Assembly (NCBI GenBank): GCA_937883785.1
Contig: CALGDE010000166.1
Span: 56,022-120,021, forward strand
From: an uncultured cyanobacterium
Lineage (GTDB): Bacteria; Cyanobacteriota; Cyanobacteriia; CACIAM-69d
DNA length: 64,000 nt
Direction of reading: 5' to 3'
Each line of letters begins with the position of its first letter. Position 1 is the stretch's first letter. The notes below the pieces were generated by a model. The model was not told where the DNA came from, ran no database searches, and was given only the letters and a program-made list of their open reading frames with translations. Both the position numbers and the translations under genes were made by a program. This document shows, one piece after another, positions 43,758-53,111 of this stretch.

Positions 43758-45584
43758 ATGTTGCCCTTTCGTCCCCGCACCTTCTCAAAGTCCCAATTTC
43801 ACTCTCAATCCCAAAAGCAACGACCTTGCTTGCGAGGACTCACGGGACGATCTGTGGGGCGATCCCTTGCCACAGCGGCGCTGATTTTCACCAGTGGTTT
43901 AACATTAGCCGCTTGCGGCGGTGCTCCCAGTGGTTCTGGATTTGGGGGCGATCGCAATCCTGAAACATTGAAGTTACTGTACTGGCAAGCGCCAACGATT
44001 CTAAATCCTCACCTATCCAGCGGATTTAAGGACTACGAAGCGGCACGCATCACCTATGAGCCCTTGGCTAGCTACGACAACGACAACAATATGGTGCTGT
44101 TTTTAGCAGCGGAAGAGCCAACGCGGGAAAACGGTGGCGTAGCCGAAGATGGCAAGTCGGTGACCTGGAAGCTGAAGCAAGATGTGAAATGGTCCGACGG
44201 TCAGCCCTTTACGGCAGCCGATGTGGTGTTCACCTACGAGTTTCTTAGCAATCCTGAGGTGGCGGCGGCCAGCGGCTCCGACTACACCAGCGTGGAATCG
44301 GTGGAGGCGGTGGATGACTTTACGGTGCGCATCAATTTCAAGGATGTAACGCCAGCATGGTCCCAGCCCTTTGTGGGGCTAAACGGGATGATCCTGCCGC
44401 GCCATATTTTTGAAGAGTACAACGGCGCTAATGCGAAAGAGGCTCCGGCGAATCTGGTGCCCGTGGGTACGGGTCCCTATAGGGTGACCCAATTTAAGCC
44501 GGGGGATCTGGTGGTTTATGAACCCAACCCCAATTTTCGAGATTTGGACAGCTTAGCCTTCACCCAGGTGGAAATTAAGGGCGGTGGCGATGCCACGTCG
44601 GCGGCCCGAGCGGTATTGCAAACGGGGGATGCGGATTTTGCTTACAACCCTCAGGTGGAGGCGGCGGTGCTGAAGCAGCTTCAAGCGGGGGGCGCTGGGT
44701 CCATTGCATCGGTTTCCGGTCCCCAAGCAGAGCGGCTATACGTTAACTTTACTGATCCCAATCAAGAAACCGCTGACGGTGAAAAGTCGAGCGTCGAATT
44801 TCCCCATCCGTTTTTAAGCGACAAGGCGGTGCGTGAGGCGTTGGCGCTATCGGTTAATCGCCAGCTAATTTCGGAGCAGCTTTACGGTCCCACCGGGGAG
44901 GTTGCCTACAATATTTTGCGGGCACCTACGGTTTACCGTTCTTCGAAAGAGCAATTTAAATTCGACCCAGAACAGGCGGCAAAAATTCTCGATGAGGCGG
45001 GCTGGGTTGACAGCAACAACAACGGTACTCGCGATAAAGATGGCGTTGAACTAAGCGTTGTCTTTGCCACGTCTGTTAATCCATTGCGTCAGAAAACCCA
45101 GGAAATTATCAAGCAAAGTTTTGAGAAATTAGGGGTGGGTGTGGAGTTGAAAACCATTGACGCCGGGGTATTTTTCTCGGGCGATCCCAGTAATCCCGAC
45201 ACCGTAAACCGCTTTGAAACGGATCTGCAAATGTTTACCACGGGCAACACCAGCCCGGAGCCTGGCGCAACGATGCAGTGGTGGACCTGTGATGAGATTT
45301 CCTCGAAAGCTAACGATTGGAATAAGGACAACTATGCCCGCTATTGCAACCCGGAGTATGACGCGCTGTGGGAGCGATCGCGCACCGAGCTAGACCCGGC
45401 AAAGCGTCAGGAACTGTTTATCCAAATGAACGATTTGCTAATAGAAGATGTGGCGATTATTCCGCTGATTGGTCGCACTCAAAATGCCGCAGTTAGTAAC
45501 CAGCTGCAAGGCGTGGCGATTACTCCTTGGGATGCCAATACTTGGAATGTTAAGGACTGGGGGCGATCGCCAGCGCCCGAATAA
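43758..45584 (+). CDS. Extracellular solute-binding lipoprotein, family 5 (peptide/nickel type)
   Basis: 608 residues from ATG 43758. A start at GTG 43692 would put the N-terminus inside the R1 repeat. The signal segment ends in LTLAACGG with the lipidated Cys at about residue 53. Mature part: YWQAPTILNPHLSSGFKDYEAARITYEPLASYD, then KQDVKWSDGQPFTAADVVFTYEF, YRVTQFKPGDLVVYEPNP and ALALSVNRQLISEQLYGPTGE, in the order of SBP_bac_5 oligopeptide or nickel-binding proteins. It would bind oligopeptides or similar solutes in the periplasm for an ABC importer. The permease and ATPase genes are not next to it. Confidence 0.88.
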   Translation: MLPFRPRTFSKSQFHSQSQKQRPCLRGLTGRSVGRSLATAALIFTSGLTLAACGGAPSGSGFGGDRNPETLKLLYWQAPTILNPHLSSGFKDYEAARITYEPLASYDNDNNMVLFLAAEEPTRENGGVAEDGKSVTWKLKQDVKWSDGQPFTAADVVFTYEFLSNPEVAAASGSDYTSVESVEAVDDFTVRINFKDVTPAWSQPFVGLNGMILPRHIFEEYNGANAKEAPANLVPVGTGPYRVTQFKPGDLVVYEPNPNFRDLDSLAFTQVEIKGGGDATSAARAVLQTGDADFAYNPQVEAAVLKQLQAGGAGSIASVSGPQAERLYVNFTDPNQETADGEKSSVEFPHPFLSDKAVREALALSVNRQLISEQLYGPTGEVAYNILRAPTVYRSSKEQFKFDPEQAAKILDEAGWVDSNNNGTRDKDGVELSVVFATSVNPLRQKTQEIIKQSFEKLGVGVELKTIDAGVFFSGDPSNPDTVNRFETDLQMFTTGNTSPEPGATMQWWTCDEISSKANDWNKDNYARYCNPEYDALWERSRTELDPAKRQELFIQMNDLLIEDVAIIPLIGRTQNAAVSNQLQGVAITPWDANTWNVKDWGRSPAPE

Positions 45585-45732
45585 ATCACCCATGAAAATG
45601 CCCCGTTTTTCGTCGCATCTTCAAAGATACGCTGGGACAGAATGGTATCGCCCTTAGATGATTCTCGAGCAGTTTTCCTGTATGCTCACGTGGTTTTTAT
45701 AATTTAACCTCGAATCTCAGGGCGTTTTTTGT

Positions 45733-46332
45733 ATGTGCACTACCCATCATCCATCCTTTCGCAGATCCCTTGCCGCGTTAATCGCGATCACACTTCCCTT
45801 CGCAACGCTCGGCTGTTCTGACAATTCGGAAGCCCTGTTGCCTCTAGCTGCGGCCTGTGATGGGATAGGCGTACCGGAAGCGGCAGATTACGATGCCAAC
45901 GCGACGGGAAAGATCGCAGTGGCAATTGAAAAAGACGGAGATTTGCTCGCCGTTCGTAACGAATTCCTTGGCGAAGGTCCCAAAGTGGCAGGAGACGTTG
46001 CCACAGCGCAGGTTGTAGTGTGCGTCTATCCAGACCAGCCCACTGAAACTGAGACCTGTAATTATGTTGGAGCCCAAGCTGTCACCATTAAGCGCCAGGA
46101 AAAGACTGCGAATGTAAAATTAGTGGTGGCAAAAACGGGACAAGTTCTCGAGGAAAATTCGATGTATGCGCAGGCGCTACCTTGTCCAGAAAGCATAAAA
46201 TCAGGGACGTCTACATCAAGGCTTCAAATTTATGATGCAGAGTCACAGTTAACCGCAGCGATCGCTAGGTGGGTGCCGAAGGGACTCGCCAACGCTCAAT
46301 CACCAAAATCACAAGAAGTGAAAGAGAAATAG
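45733..46332 (+). CDS. Predicted lipoprotein, unknown function
   Basis: 199 residues. The N-terminus has a basic start, a hydrophobic core and the lipobox FATLGCSDN with Cys at about 28, so it is probably a lipoprotein. The mature part has mixed beta-rich character with four further Cys residues (VVVCVYPDQ, ETCNYVG, ALPCPE). I do not recognise the family. It is 149 bp downstream of the peptide-binding lipoprotein on the same strand, so shared transcription is possible. Confidence 0.65.
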   Translation: MCTTHHPSFRRSLAALIAITLPFATLGCSDNSEALLPLAAACDGIGVPEAADYDANATGKIAVAIEKDGDLLAVRNEFLGEGPKVAGDVATAQVVVCVYPDQPTETETCNYVGAQAVTIKRQEKTANVKLVVAKTGQVLEENSMYAQALPCPESIKSGTSTSRLQIYDAESQLTAAIARWVPKGLANAQSPKSQEVKEK

Positions 46333-46435
46333 CCTAAGTTCGACGCACTTTCCACAGGTTGCTCAACCCGACAGTGATGCAATGCGGATTGAACCTCAAT
46401 CCAACCTAACCCTGGCAACCTGCGGAATATGCGCC

Positions 46436-47917
46436 CTACAGTTCTCCAAAGCCTTTGCGCTTCTTCTGTTTCTTTTTCTTCTTACGCCCACCGCCCGGCT
46501 GGTTGTAACCTCGGAAACCCGGCTGGGCACCACCGCCACCCATACCCGGCATCCCGCCACCCATACCCGGCATTCCACCGCCCATCATGCCCGCAAAGGG
46601 ATTCATACCACCCGGCATATTCCCCATCCCCATCTGCTGCATCAAACCCCGCATCCGCTGGAAATCGCTAATCAACTGGCTCACGTCCTTCTCTGCCAAA
46701 CCAGCCCCCTTGGCAATACGCCGCCGCCGACTGGGGGTCTCGGCCAACAAATCTGGGTCCTTCCGCTCCTGCATTGTCATTGACCCGATCGCCGACTCCG
46801 CCTGCTTCAGCTTGGCCTCCGCCTGGCTCAACTGATCCGAACCAATTTTGTTCATCCCCGGGATCATCTTCACCATCCCCGCCAGCGACCCCATATTTTT
46901 CATCAGCCGGGTCTGCTTCAGGAAGTCATCAAAGTCAAACTGCGCCGTCAGGATTTTCTCCTGCATCTTCTCGGCATCAGCCAAATCCACCGCTTCCTGA
47001 GCCTTCTCCACCAGGGTCAGCACGTCACCCATACCCAGAATCCGCGACGCCATCCGTTCGGGATAAAACGGCTGGAGCGCCTCCACCTTTTCACCGACAC
47101 CGATGAACTTGATGGGCTGTCCAGAAATCTGCCGCACCGACAGCGCCGCGCCGCCACGCGAGTCACCGTCCATCTTGGTCAAAATGGCGCCGGTAATCCC
47201 AATCTGCTCATGGAACGTACGGGTCAGGTTTGCCGCCTCCTGACCGGTCATGGCATCCACCACCAGCAGCACATCGTGGGGCTGAACCACGTTCTTAATT
47301 TGCCCCAGCTCGTCCATCATGTCCTGGTCAATCTGCAATCGACCGGCGGTATCCACAATCACCGTGTCGATCGCCTCAGCCTTCGCCTTCTCAATCCCTT
47401 GCCGAGCAATCTCCACCGGATTCCCGTCGGGTCCCAGGGAAAACACCGGCACATCAATTTGCTTACCCAGGGTTTTCAACTGGTCGATCGCCGCAGGACG
47501 GTACACATCCGCCGCCACCATCAGCGCCGAACGCTTCTCCTTGCGCAAATGCAGCGCCAATTTCGCCGTCGCCGTAGTTTTACCGGTACCCTGCAAGCCC
47601 GCCATCAAAATAACCGTCGGAGCCTGGTCCGCCTGCGCCAACGGGACATTGCTATCCCCCATCAACGCCACCAGCTCATCGTTAACGATCTTGATAAACT
47701 GCTGACCGGGATCAACGCCGCTGACCACCTCAGCCCCCTGGGCTTTGGCTTCTACGTCGGAAATAAATTGCTTAACGACCTTTAGGTTGACATCCGCCTC
47801 CAGCAAAGCCCGACGCACTTCCTTCAGGGCGTCTTTGATATTCTCCGGGCTGATTTTGTCCTGACCCCGCAGGGACTTCCAAGCGGACTCAAAGCGATCG
47901 GCGAGGGCTTCAAACAT
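46436..47917 (-). CDS. ffh: Signal recognition particle protein Ffh
   Basis: 493 residues. N domain at 1-95. The G domain carries GLQGTGKTTATAKLA (G1, 107-121), VIVDTAGRLQID, TKMDGDSRGGAALS and a GEKVEALQPFYPER insertion. The M domain (about 300-450) is methionine-rich with FLKQTRLMKNMGSL and RRIAKGAGL. The tail is Gly/Met-Pro-rich (GMPGMGGGMPGMGGGG) and Lys-rich at the end. With SRP RNA it delivers membrane proteins to the translocon. The GMPGMGG tail is longer than in many homologues. Confidence 0.96.
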   Translation of the reverse strand: MFEALADRFESAWKSLRGQDKISPENIKDALKEVRRALLEADVNLKVVKQFISDVEAKAQGAEVVSGVDPGQQFIKIVNDELVALMGDSNVPLAQADQAPTVILMAGLQGTGKTTATAKLALHLRKEKRSALMVAADVYRPAAIDQLKTLGKQIDVPVFSLGPDGNPVEIARQGIEKAKAEAIDTVIVDTAGRLQIDQDMMDELGQIKNVVQPHDVLLVVDAMTGQEAANLTRTFHEQIGITGAILTKMDGDSRGGAALSVRQISGQPIKFIGVGEKVEALQPFYPERMASRILGMGDVLTLVEKAQEAVDLADAEKMQEKILTAQFDFDDFLKQTRLMKNMGSLAGMVKMIPGMNKIGSDQLSQAEAKLKQAESAIGSMTMQERKDPDLLAETPSRRRRIAKGAGLAEKDVSQLISDFQRMRGLMQQMGMGNMPGGMNPFAGMMGGGMPGMGGGMPGMGGGGAQPGFRGYNQPGGGRKKKKKQKKRKGFGEL

Positions 47918-48143
47918 GGCGGGCGGCGGTTGGCGTGGTAAGTCGTGTTAACCCCGTGAAATATCCGGCAAAGGACATCCGCTCTCCAGAAGTGGACTGA
48001 GCTATTGGGATATTTGATGATACCGCGCCGGATCCCAAACCGATAGGGCGATCGCAGCATCCTTCACGCCACTATTTGCTTGATCAGAGCCCACGGAAAA
48101 AGAGCGAGCAAGCAATTGAAACGTAATCTAAGACTTACGCCAC

Positions 48144-48629
48144 CTAAGGCTTGCGCTTAAAGAAGCCGGTACTGCCCTTGCCGCCGTTTGATTCGCGGAT
48201 TAGCCAGTAGCTCAGGGAAAGGGCCGCGATCGCCAACGCCAGTCCAATAATTTCCGTCCCATCAACCTTCTTAAGATCGAGCAGAATGATTTTCCGCGCG
48301 ACAGCGGTCAGAGACGTTGCCACCACTAGCTCAACCTGCACCACGTGCTTCCGTAGATAGGCAGTGATATTTTCCAGAATTTCCAAAGCGATCAAAATAC
48401 TCAAGAAGCGCCCAAAAATATCCTGTAGCTCCTTGGTAAAGAATCCATCGGGTGAATCCGTTAGCTGACCGCTGAGGAGAAATACCAGGTCAACACAGGC
48501 TACGAGGATCACCGCCACCATCGCCACCGACAAAATCCGGGATACCAACCCCTCCACCATCTCCATGATGTGGATGAATTCGCGGTCTTGGTATAGAGCT
48601 TTCCAGAGCGTTTTCATAAAAGAAACCAT
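48144..48629 (-). CDS. PsiE-like membrane protein
   Basis: 161 residues with four hydrophobic segments, starting MVSFMKTLWKALYQDREFIHIMEMVEGLVSRILSVAMVAVILVACVDLVFLL. Downstream are FGRFLSILIALEILENITAYLRKHVVQVELVVATSLTAVARKIILLDLKK and a final segment LALAIAALSLSYWLIRES. This matches the phosphate-starvation-inducible PsiE family in pattern and length. The family's function is unknown. Monocistronic, 226 bp upstream of ffh on the same strand. MKTLW (48617) is an alternative start. Confidence 0.75.
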   Translation of the reverse strand: MVSFMKTLWKALYQDREFIHIMEMVEGLVSRILSVAMVAVILVACVDLVFLLSGQLTDSPDGFFTKELQDIFGRFLSILIALEILENITAYLRKHVVQVELVVATSLTAVARKIILLDLKKVDGTEIIGLALAIAALSLSYWLIRESNGGKGSTGFFKRKP

Positions 48630-48979
48630 AGGAATTAGGGACGCTTAGCGAGCGGAGATTGTGGGACGGATCGACACTAGTTCCGGGTGGGCACTGGGAG
48701 TTTCCCGCGATTTTGCAACCTTTGCAAGGTCAATAGCCACAAGTACAGCAGGTCCCACCTCGTTGAGAAGCCGCGTTTTGAGGTTGGGAGAATTAGCCTG
48801 GGAAGACAAGCTCTAAATTTAATTGATGAATTAATAGTCAGCTTGACCGATAATTTGAGGGATGGTCGGCGTAACTTTTGCTGACCCATCAATTGCTTTT
48901 TGTTGTTTCCCGACGCCCCGTAACTGTTTTGTCTTCAGATTGTCCTCCACTTTCTCCGCCTGCACCTGACCCTTCGTTG

Positions 48980-49939
48980 ATGGCGAGTCATCATCAGGAT
49001 CAGCCTGATCGCTGTGTCGTAAAGATGGCGGAGCGGCTGGATCGATATTTGGCAAAGCAGTGGCCAAATCTGTCGCGATCGCGATTCCAAAAGCTAATCG
49101 AAGCGGGGCAAGTGCAGCACAATGGCGTGGTGTGTACCAACAAAAAGCTGATGTTAGCCGTGGGCGATCACCTCGAAGTGACTATCCCCGCTGCCCAGCC
49201 CATCAATCTGAAACCCCAGGCGATCGCCCTGGATGTACTGTACGAGGACCGGGACGTCATTGTGGTTAACAAGCCCGCCGGGATGGTGGTTCACCCGTCT
49301 GCCGGTCACGAAGACGGCACCCTCGTTAACGCCCTGCTGGCCCACTGCCAGACCCTACCGGGAATGGAAATGCCCGCCATTAACGGCGTCAAACGTCCTG
49401 GTGTAGTCCATCGCCTGGATCGGGACACCACCGGGGCGATTATGTTCGCTAAAACCGACCTGGCAAACCAGCACCTCCAGGCTCAGCTCCGCCACAAAAC
49501 CGCCCATCGAGAATACCTTGGCATCGTCTTCGGTTCTCCCCGCCACAGCGATGGCATTATCGACAAGCCCGTGGGGCGAAATCCCAACGATCGCAAACGC
49601 CAGGCGATCGTCCCGGAAGAAAAAGGCGGTCGCCGCGCCATCACCCACTGGTACATCGAAGAACGCATGGGCAACTTTACGCTCATGCGCTTTGAACTCA
49701 AGACCGGACGCACCCACCAAATCCGCATCCACTGCACCGATATGGGGCACCCTATGGTGGGCGATCGCACCTACGGATCCAGCCGCACCAAAATTGGCGT
49801 CAACCTCCCTGGACAAGCCCTCCACGCCTGGAAGCTCAGATTTATGCACCCACGCACCGGAGAAATCATTTCCACCGAGGCACCCCCACCTGAGCACTTT
49901 ATTACGTTATTGAATGTGCTGCGGCGGCGATCGCACTAG
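48980..49939 (+). CDS. rluD: RluA family pseudouridine synthase (RluD-like)
   Basis: 319 residues from ATG 48980. An S4 domain (MAERLDRYLAKQWPNLSRSRFQKLIEAGQVQHNGVVC) precedes the catalytic domain. The catalytic Asp lies in HRLDRDTTG (about residue 147); NKPAGMVVHPSAGHEDGTLVNALLAHC and GRTHQIRIHCTDMGHPMVGDRTYG complete it. RluD converts uridines in helix 69 of 23S rRNA to pseudouridine. An ATG at 49025 would cut the first residues; I keep 48980 as the earliest ATG ahead of the S4 domain. Confidence 0.88.
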   Translation: MASHHQDQPDRCVVKMAERLDRYLAKQWPNLSRSRFQKLIEAGQVQHNGVVCTNKKLMLAVGDHLEVTIPAAQPINLKPQAIALDVLYEDRDVIVVNKPAGMVVHPSAGHEDGTLVNALLAHCQTLPGMEMPAINGVKRPGVVHRLDRDTTGAIMFAKTDLANQHLQAQLRHKTAHREYLGIVFGSPRHSDGIIDKPVGRNPNDRKRQAIVPEEKGGRRAITHWYIEERMGNFTLMRFELKTGRTHQIRIHCTDMGHPMVGDRTYGSSRTKIGVNLPGQALHAWKLRFMHPRTGEIISTEAPPPEHFITLLNVLRRRSH

Positions 49940-50039
49940 CCATAAACTTCAACGTGCCCAACCATCAGAACTTATAGTCCAAACCTAAAATATTCCAGAA
50001 TTCAAATATTCCAGCATTCAAGTATTCAAGAACTTAAAA

Positions 50040-50110
50040 AGGCGGCACCCAGATTCGAACTGGGGATAAAGGATTTGCAATCCTCTGCCTTACCACTTGG
50101 CCATGCCGCC
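50040..50110 (-). tRNA. tRNA-Cys (GCA)
   Basis: On the minus strand GGCGGCA pairs with TGCCGCC as acceptor stem, discriminator T. The anticodon arm is AGGAT-TGCAAATCCT with GCA. The T arm is CCCAG-TTCGAAT-CTGGG. 71 nt, no encoded CCA. Confidence 0.95.
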
Positions 50111-50211
50111 CTGCTTGCTACCTGATGCAGCCTATCACTAGCTAGATCTGCCGTAGCGATAAGCATTGTAGCTAATCTTGGGTTTTGCCACAAACGATCT
50201 TAACGGGCCTA

Positions 50212-50348
50212 TGGTTAACCCTTGAAATGGTAGAACCCTCCGCGATCGCTAAGGGTCATCGTTCGCAAAGGGTTAGCAAAGCCAATAGTGGGGATTCAGC
50301 TCCATTACATGACTCAAAATTGTCCTATTTTTATCGAACTGACCATAA
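50212..50348 (+). repeat. Dispersed repeat family R1, copy D
   Basis: ATGGTTAACCCTTGAAATGG, HIP1, GGTCATCGTTCGCAAAG, TAGCAAAGCCAATAGTGGGG, ATGACTCAAAATTGTCC and TATCGAACTGACCATAACG. This is the most complete copy in the forward orientation. It lies between tRNA-Cys and the amt terminator. Confidence 0.85.
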
Positions 50349-50415
50349 CGTTTCCCCTTCCGTTGTGGCGGACGCTGATTTAACGTTAGCAGCCTGACCC
50401 AAAACAATAAACAAC

Positions 50416-50451
50416 CAAAAAGGCGCTCCCTGACAGAGTCAAGGAACGCCC
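50416..50451 (-). terminator. Rho-independent terminator of amt
   Basis: Minus strand: GGCGTTCC pairs with GGGAGCGCC around TTGACTCTGTCA and is followed by TTTTTGG. It lies about 75 bp after the amt stop, in the expected orientation. Confidence 0.8.
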
Positions 50452-50524
50452 CATTCAAGCAAAGCAAAAGTCTTTAAGGCTATTTAGAGGCTAATGATTC
50501 AAGCCTGTGAAGCCTAAAAGTCTT

Positions 50525-52012
50525 TTAGCCTTCAGCGGAAGAAGAACCAGAACCCATCATGGTGCTGTCCTTCATGAAACCGCTGTAAGCCTCCATACCG
50601 TGCTCACCTACATCCAAGCCCATGCTCTCCTCATCGGGCTCAACGCGAATGCCGATGGTGGCTTTCAACACGTACCAGAAGATGGTGGACAACAGAACGG
50701 TCATACCACCAATGGTGGCAATACCGATAACCTGGTTGATCACCTGCTGGAAGCCGCCGCCATAGAACAGGCCGCTTTCAGTGTTAAACAGACCCACAGC
50801 CAAAGTGCCCCAAATACCGCAAACCAAGTGAACCGAGGTCGCACCTACGGGGTCGTCGATTTTTAGTACAGAGTCGATAAAGCCAACGGAGAAGACAACG
50901 ATTAGACCTGCGATGCCACCCACAATAACGGCACCGAAGAAGTCCACACCGTCGCAACCTGCGGTGATACCCACCAAACCAGCCAAGATGCCGTTGATGA
51001 TCATGGACAGATCGGGCTTACCAGAGGTTGCCCAGGAGGTTAGGGTTGCAACCACACCACCAGCGGCAGCAGCCAAGTTGGTGGTCAAAGCAATGTAAGG
51101 AACGGTCTCGTCAGCAGCAAGAACAGAACCAGGGTTGAAACCAAACCAGCCGATCCAAAGGATCAAGCAGCCCAAGGTCGCAATACTCATGTTGTGACCG
51201 GGGATGGCGCGAGCCTGACCGCCTTCATACTTGCCCATGCGGGGTCCAAGAATGGCAGCACCCATCAAAGCGGCCCAGCCGCCGACGGAGTGCACAACGG
51301 TGGATCCAGCAAAGTCAGAGAAGCCCAAGTCGCCAAGCCAAGCGTTACCGCTCCAAACCCAGTGACCGGTGATGGGGTAAGAAATACCCACTAGCAAGAT
51401 GCTGAAAATCAAGAATGCGTCAAAGCGAATCCGCTCAGCAACGGCTCCAGAGACGATGGTTGCGGCGGTACCAGCAAAGGCAGCCTGGAATAAGAACGCA
51501 ACGGATACAGGCAAGCCTGCGGGGAAAGGATCCAAACCGTAGGTGGCGGGGTCGTCGCTACCTAGGAAGAAGCCGCTAAGACCAACGAAGGCGTTGTCAG
51601 TGGCAAACATAAAGGAATAGCCGACTGCCCAGAAAATAATGGTGGCCAACGCGAAGACGATTAGGTTCTTCGACAAGATGTTGACTGCATTTTTCTGACG
51701 GCAGAAGCCGGTTTCCAACATGCCGAAGCCAGCGTTCATAAAGATCACTAGCACCGCTGCAATGGTGATCCAGATTGCATCTAGAATCCCTTTCAGGGTT
51801 GCAGCGTCTGGAGGACCGTCCTGAGCCGATGCGGAAAAACTGAATACGCTGACGATCGCGATCGCCAATGGAACACAGGCGGCCCAAGTCCAAGGGTTAC
51901 GTCGTCCGAAGACAGACTGGGTCAGCTCCTGTGAGAACTGTAATAAATCTGGGAACCGGTCCGGACGCTTAGCCGCCGGGCTCACTTCCCTTCTGCGCTT
52001 AAACCTTGACAT
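50525..52012 (-). CDS. amt: Ammonium transporter Amt
   Basis: 495 residues from ATG 52012; GTG 52027 would place its own Shine-Dalgarno too close. After a polar N-terminus and cleavable-looking signal ([12 protein letters not shown]) come the eleven-segment Amt fold: [58 protein letters not shown], with the conserved Asp and His-box residues (DxAG, VHSVGG), and [15 protein letters not shown]. Amt channels move ammonium or ammonia across the plasma membrane and are usually controlled by NtcA and the PII protein GlnK. I could not identify an NtcA site in the upstream gap. Monocistronic with its own terminator. Confidence 0.95.
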   Translation of the reverse strand: MSRFKRRREVSPAAKRPDRFPDLLQFSQELTQSVFGRRNPWTWAACVPLAIAIVSVFSFSASAQDGPPDAATLKGILDAIWITIAAVLVIFMNAGFGMLETGFCRQKNAVNILSKNLIVFALATIIFWAVGYSFMFATDNAFVGLSGFFLGSDDPATYGLDPFPAGLPVSVAFLFQAAFAGTAATIVSGAVAERIRFDAFLIFSILLVGISYPITGHWVWSGNAWLGDLGFSDFAGSTVVHSVGGWAALMGAAILGPRMGKYEGGQARAIPGHNMSIATLGCLILWIGWFGFNPGSVLAADETVPYIALTTNLAAAAGGVVATLTSWATSGKPDLSMIINGILAGLVGITAGCDGVDFFGAVIVGGIAGLIVVFSVGFIDSVLKIDDPVGATSVHLVCGIWGTLAVGLFNTESGLFYGGGFQQVINQVIGIATIGGMTVLLSTIFWYVLKATIGIRVEPDEESMGLDVGEHGMEAYSGFMKDSTMMGSGSSSAEG

Positions 52013-53111
52013 GAATTTATAAAACACTCCTCGAATTGCAATGACGTGATTTAGAGAGTTTAGAGTTTGAATAGCTAATGCAAGCAGGTACCACTAGAAA
52101 ATTTAACTAACAGGTTTAGTTGTTCTATCGCTACCTTAATGACCTGAGTCACTCGCGGCTATTTCCTATCTTTTACTCCTAAAGTCACTACGATGTCTCG
52201 TCGTTCAAACTAGCCGAAGAAGTCAGCCATAGCTGAACCAGGACTTAGCTTGATGATTTAAATCTCTGCCGACGCTGCATCAGAATTGCACCAAGATTAC
52301 CTGGTGAATTCTGTATTAGACAATACCGTCTGTCTGCGGGATCCTCAACAGGTTGCTCGAAAACGCTGAAACTAAGACAGCTCAATGCTTCCGAATCGAT
52401 GACGCCCACCAGGACAGCTGGCATTGAAAAGCTGACGATCAGGATAGCTTTTGAGACGGCGCTTAACTACCGTTTAACCGTGACATGCCCGTATATCGGG
52501 GATATTCACTGGCTCGAACCGCCTTTCACAGTGGATTTTTCTGGTGAACGCATAAAGTCTTCACAGAAGGATCGGCAATCGCCACTGCCCTGAACAACGC
52601 CCTCAGAGACAACTTCAAAAGTCTCTGTAAATTTTTCGGCAATGTCAGGCAACCCTATTGATCTAGCCTCTCTTCTGTTGCCAATTCTTAAGAAAATTTT
52701 TGGTGTCGTGTCTCTATTGAAACACTATGGCAGCCTAGGACAAGCTTAGTTAGCGAACCTGTTTGGGGCTGCCGTTAGTTACGTTTCGACACTCTGTGCC
52801 CCAAGGGTTATACATCCCAATTTATTTTTTTAAATAGGGCAGGTAAATAGGGCAAGGTGTTCTTTGAAAGTGGGAGATCTCAAAAACAACTGGTGATGTA
52901 CCACGGTGTCCCCCAGAGGTTGGCCAATGAAAGGAGACTGTACAGAACAGTTAGCTCCTATTGTTTCTGGTAGCCAGTGGCGATCAGCCTAAAATCGCAG
53001 TTTTCTTTTGACAGTCTCTAGCGAAGCAAGAACAGAGTTCGCCAAACTAAACTATCAGAGAGCACCGGGGTAAGCATTTGAACAAGCACTCACAGATAGG
53101 GGATGCAGCGC
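52013..53111. other. 1.1-kb gap between amt and the pentapeptide gene
   Basis: No supported gene. A small frame of 64 codons (52399-52593) ends 11 bp before a terminator-like hairpin at 52604-52636. The amt promoter must lie in the left part, the pentapeptide-gene promoter at the right end. Confidence 0.4.
52604..52636 (+). terminator. Orphan intrinsic terminator
   Basis: CAGAGAC and GTCTCTG are a perfect 7-bp stem with a 10-nt loop, followed by TAAATTTTT. It points right and has no annotated gene ahead of it, which suggests a short transcript between the amt promoter and here. Confidence 0.55.

Noticed and set aside
46436..47917. Several long plus-strand frames inside ffh and in rluD, ileS and kaiC
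   Set aside because: GC-rich coding DNA gives open shadow frames; none shows a domain or ribosome site.
52028..52240. NtcA site (GTA-N8-TAC) upstream of amt
   Set aside because: Only partial half-sites were found; none with correct spacing.
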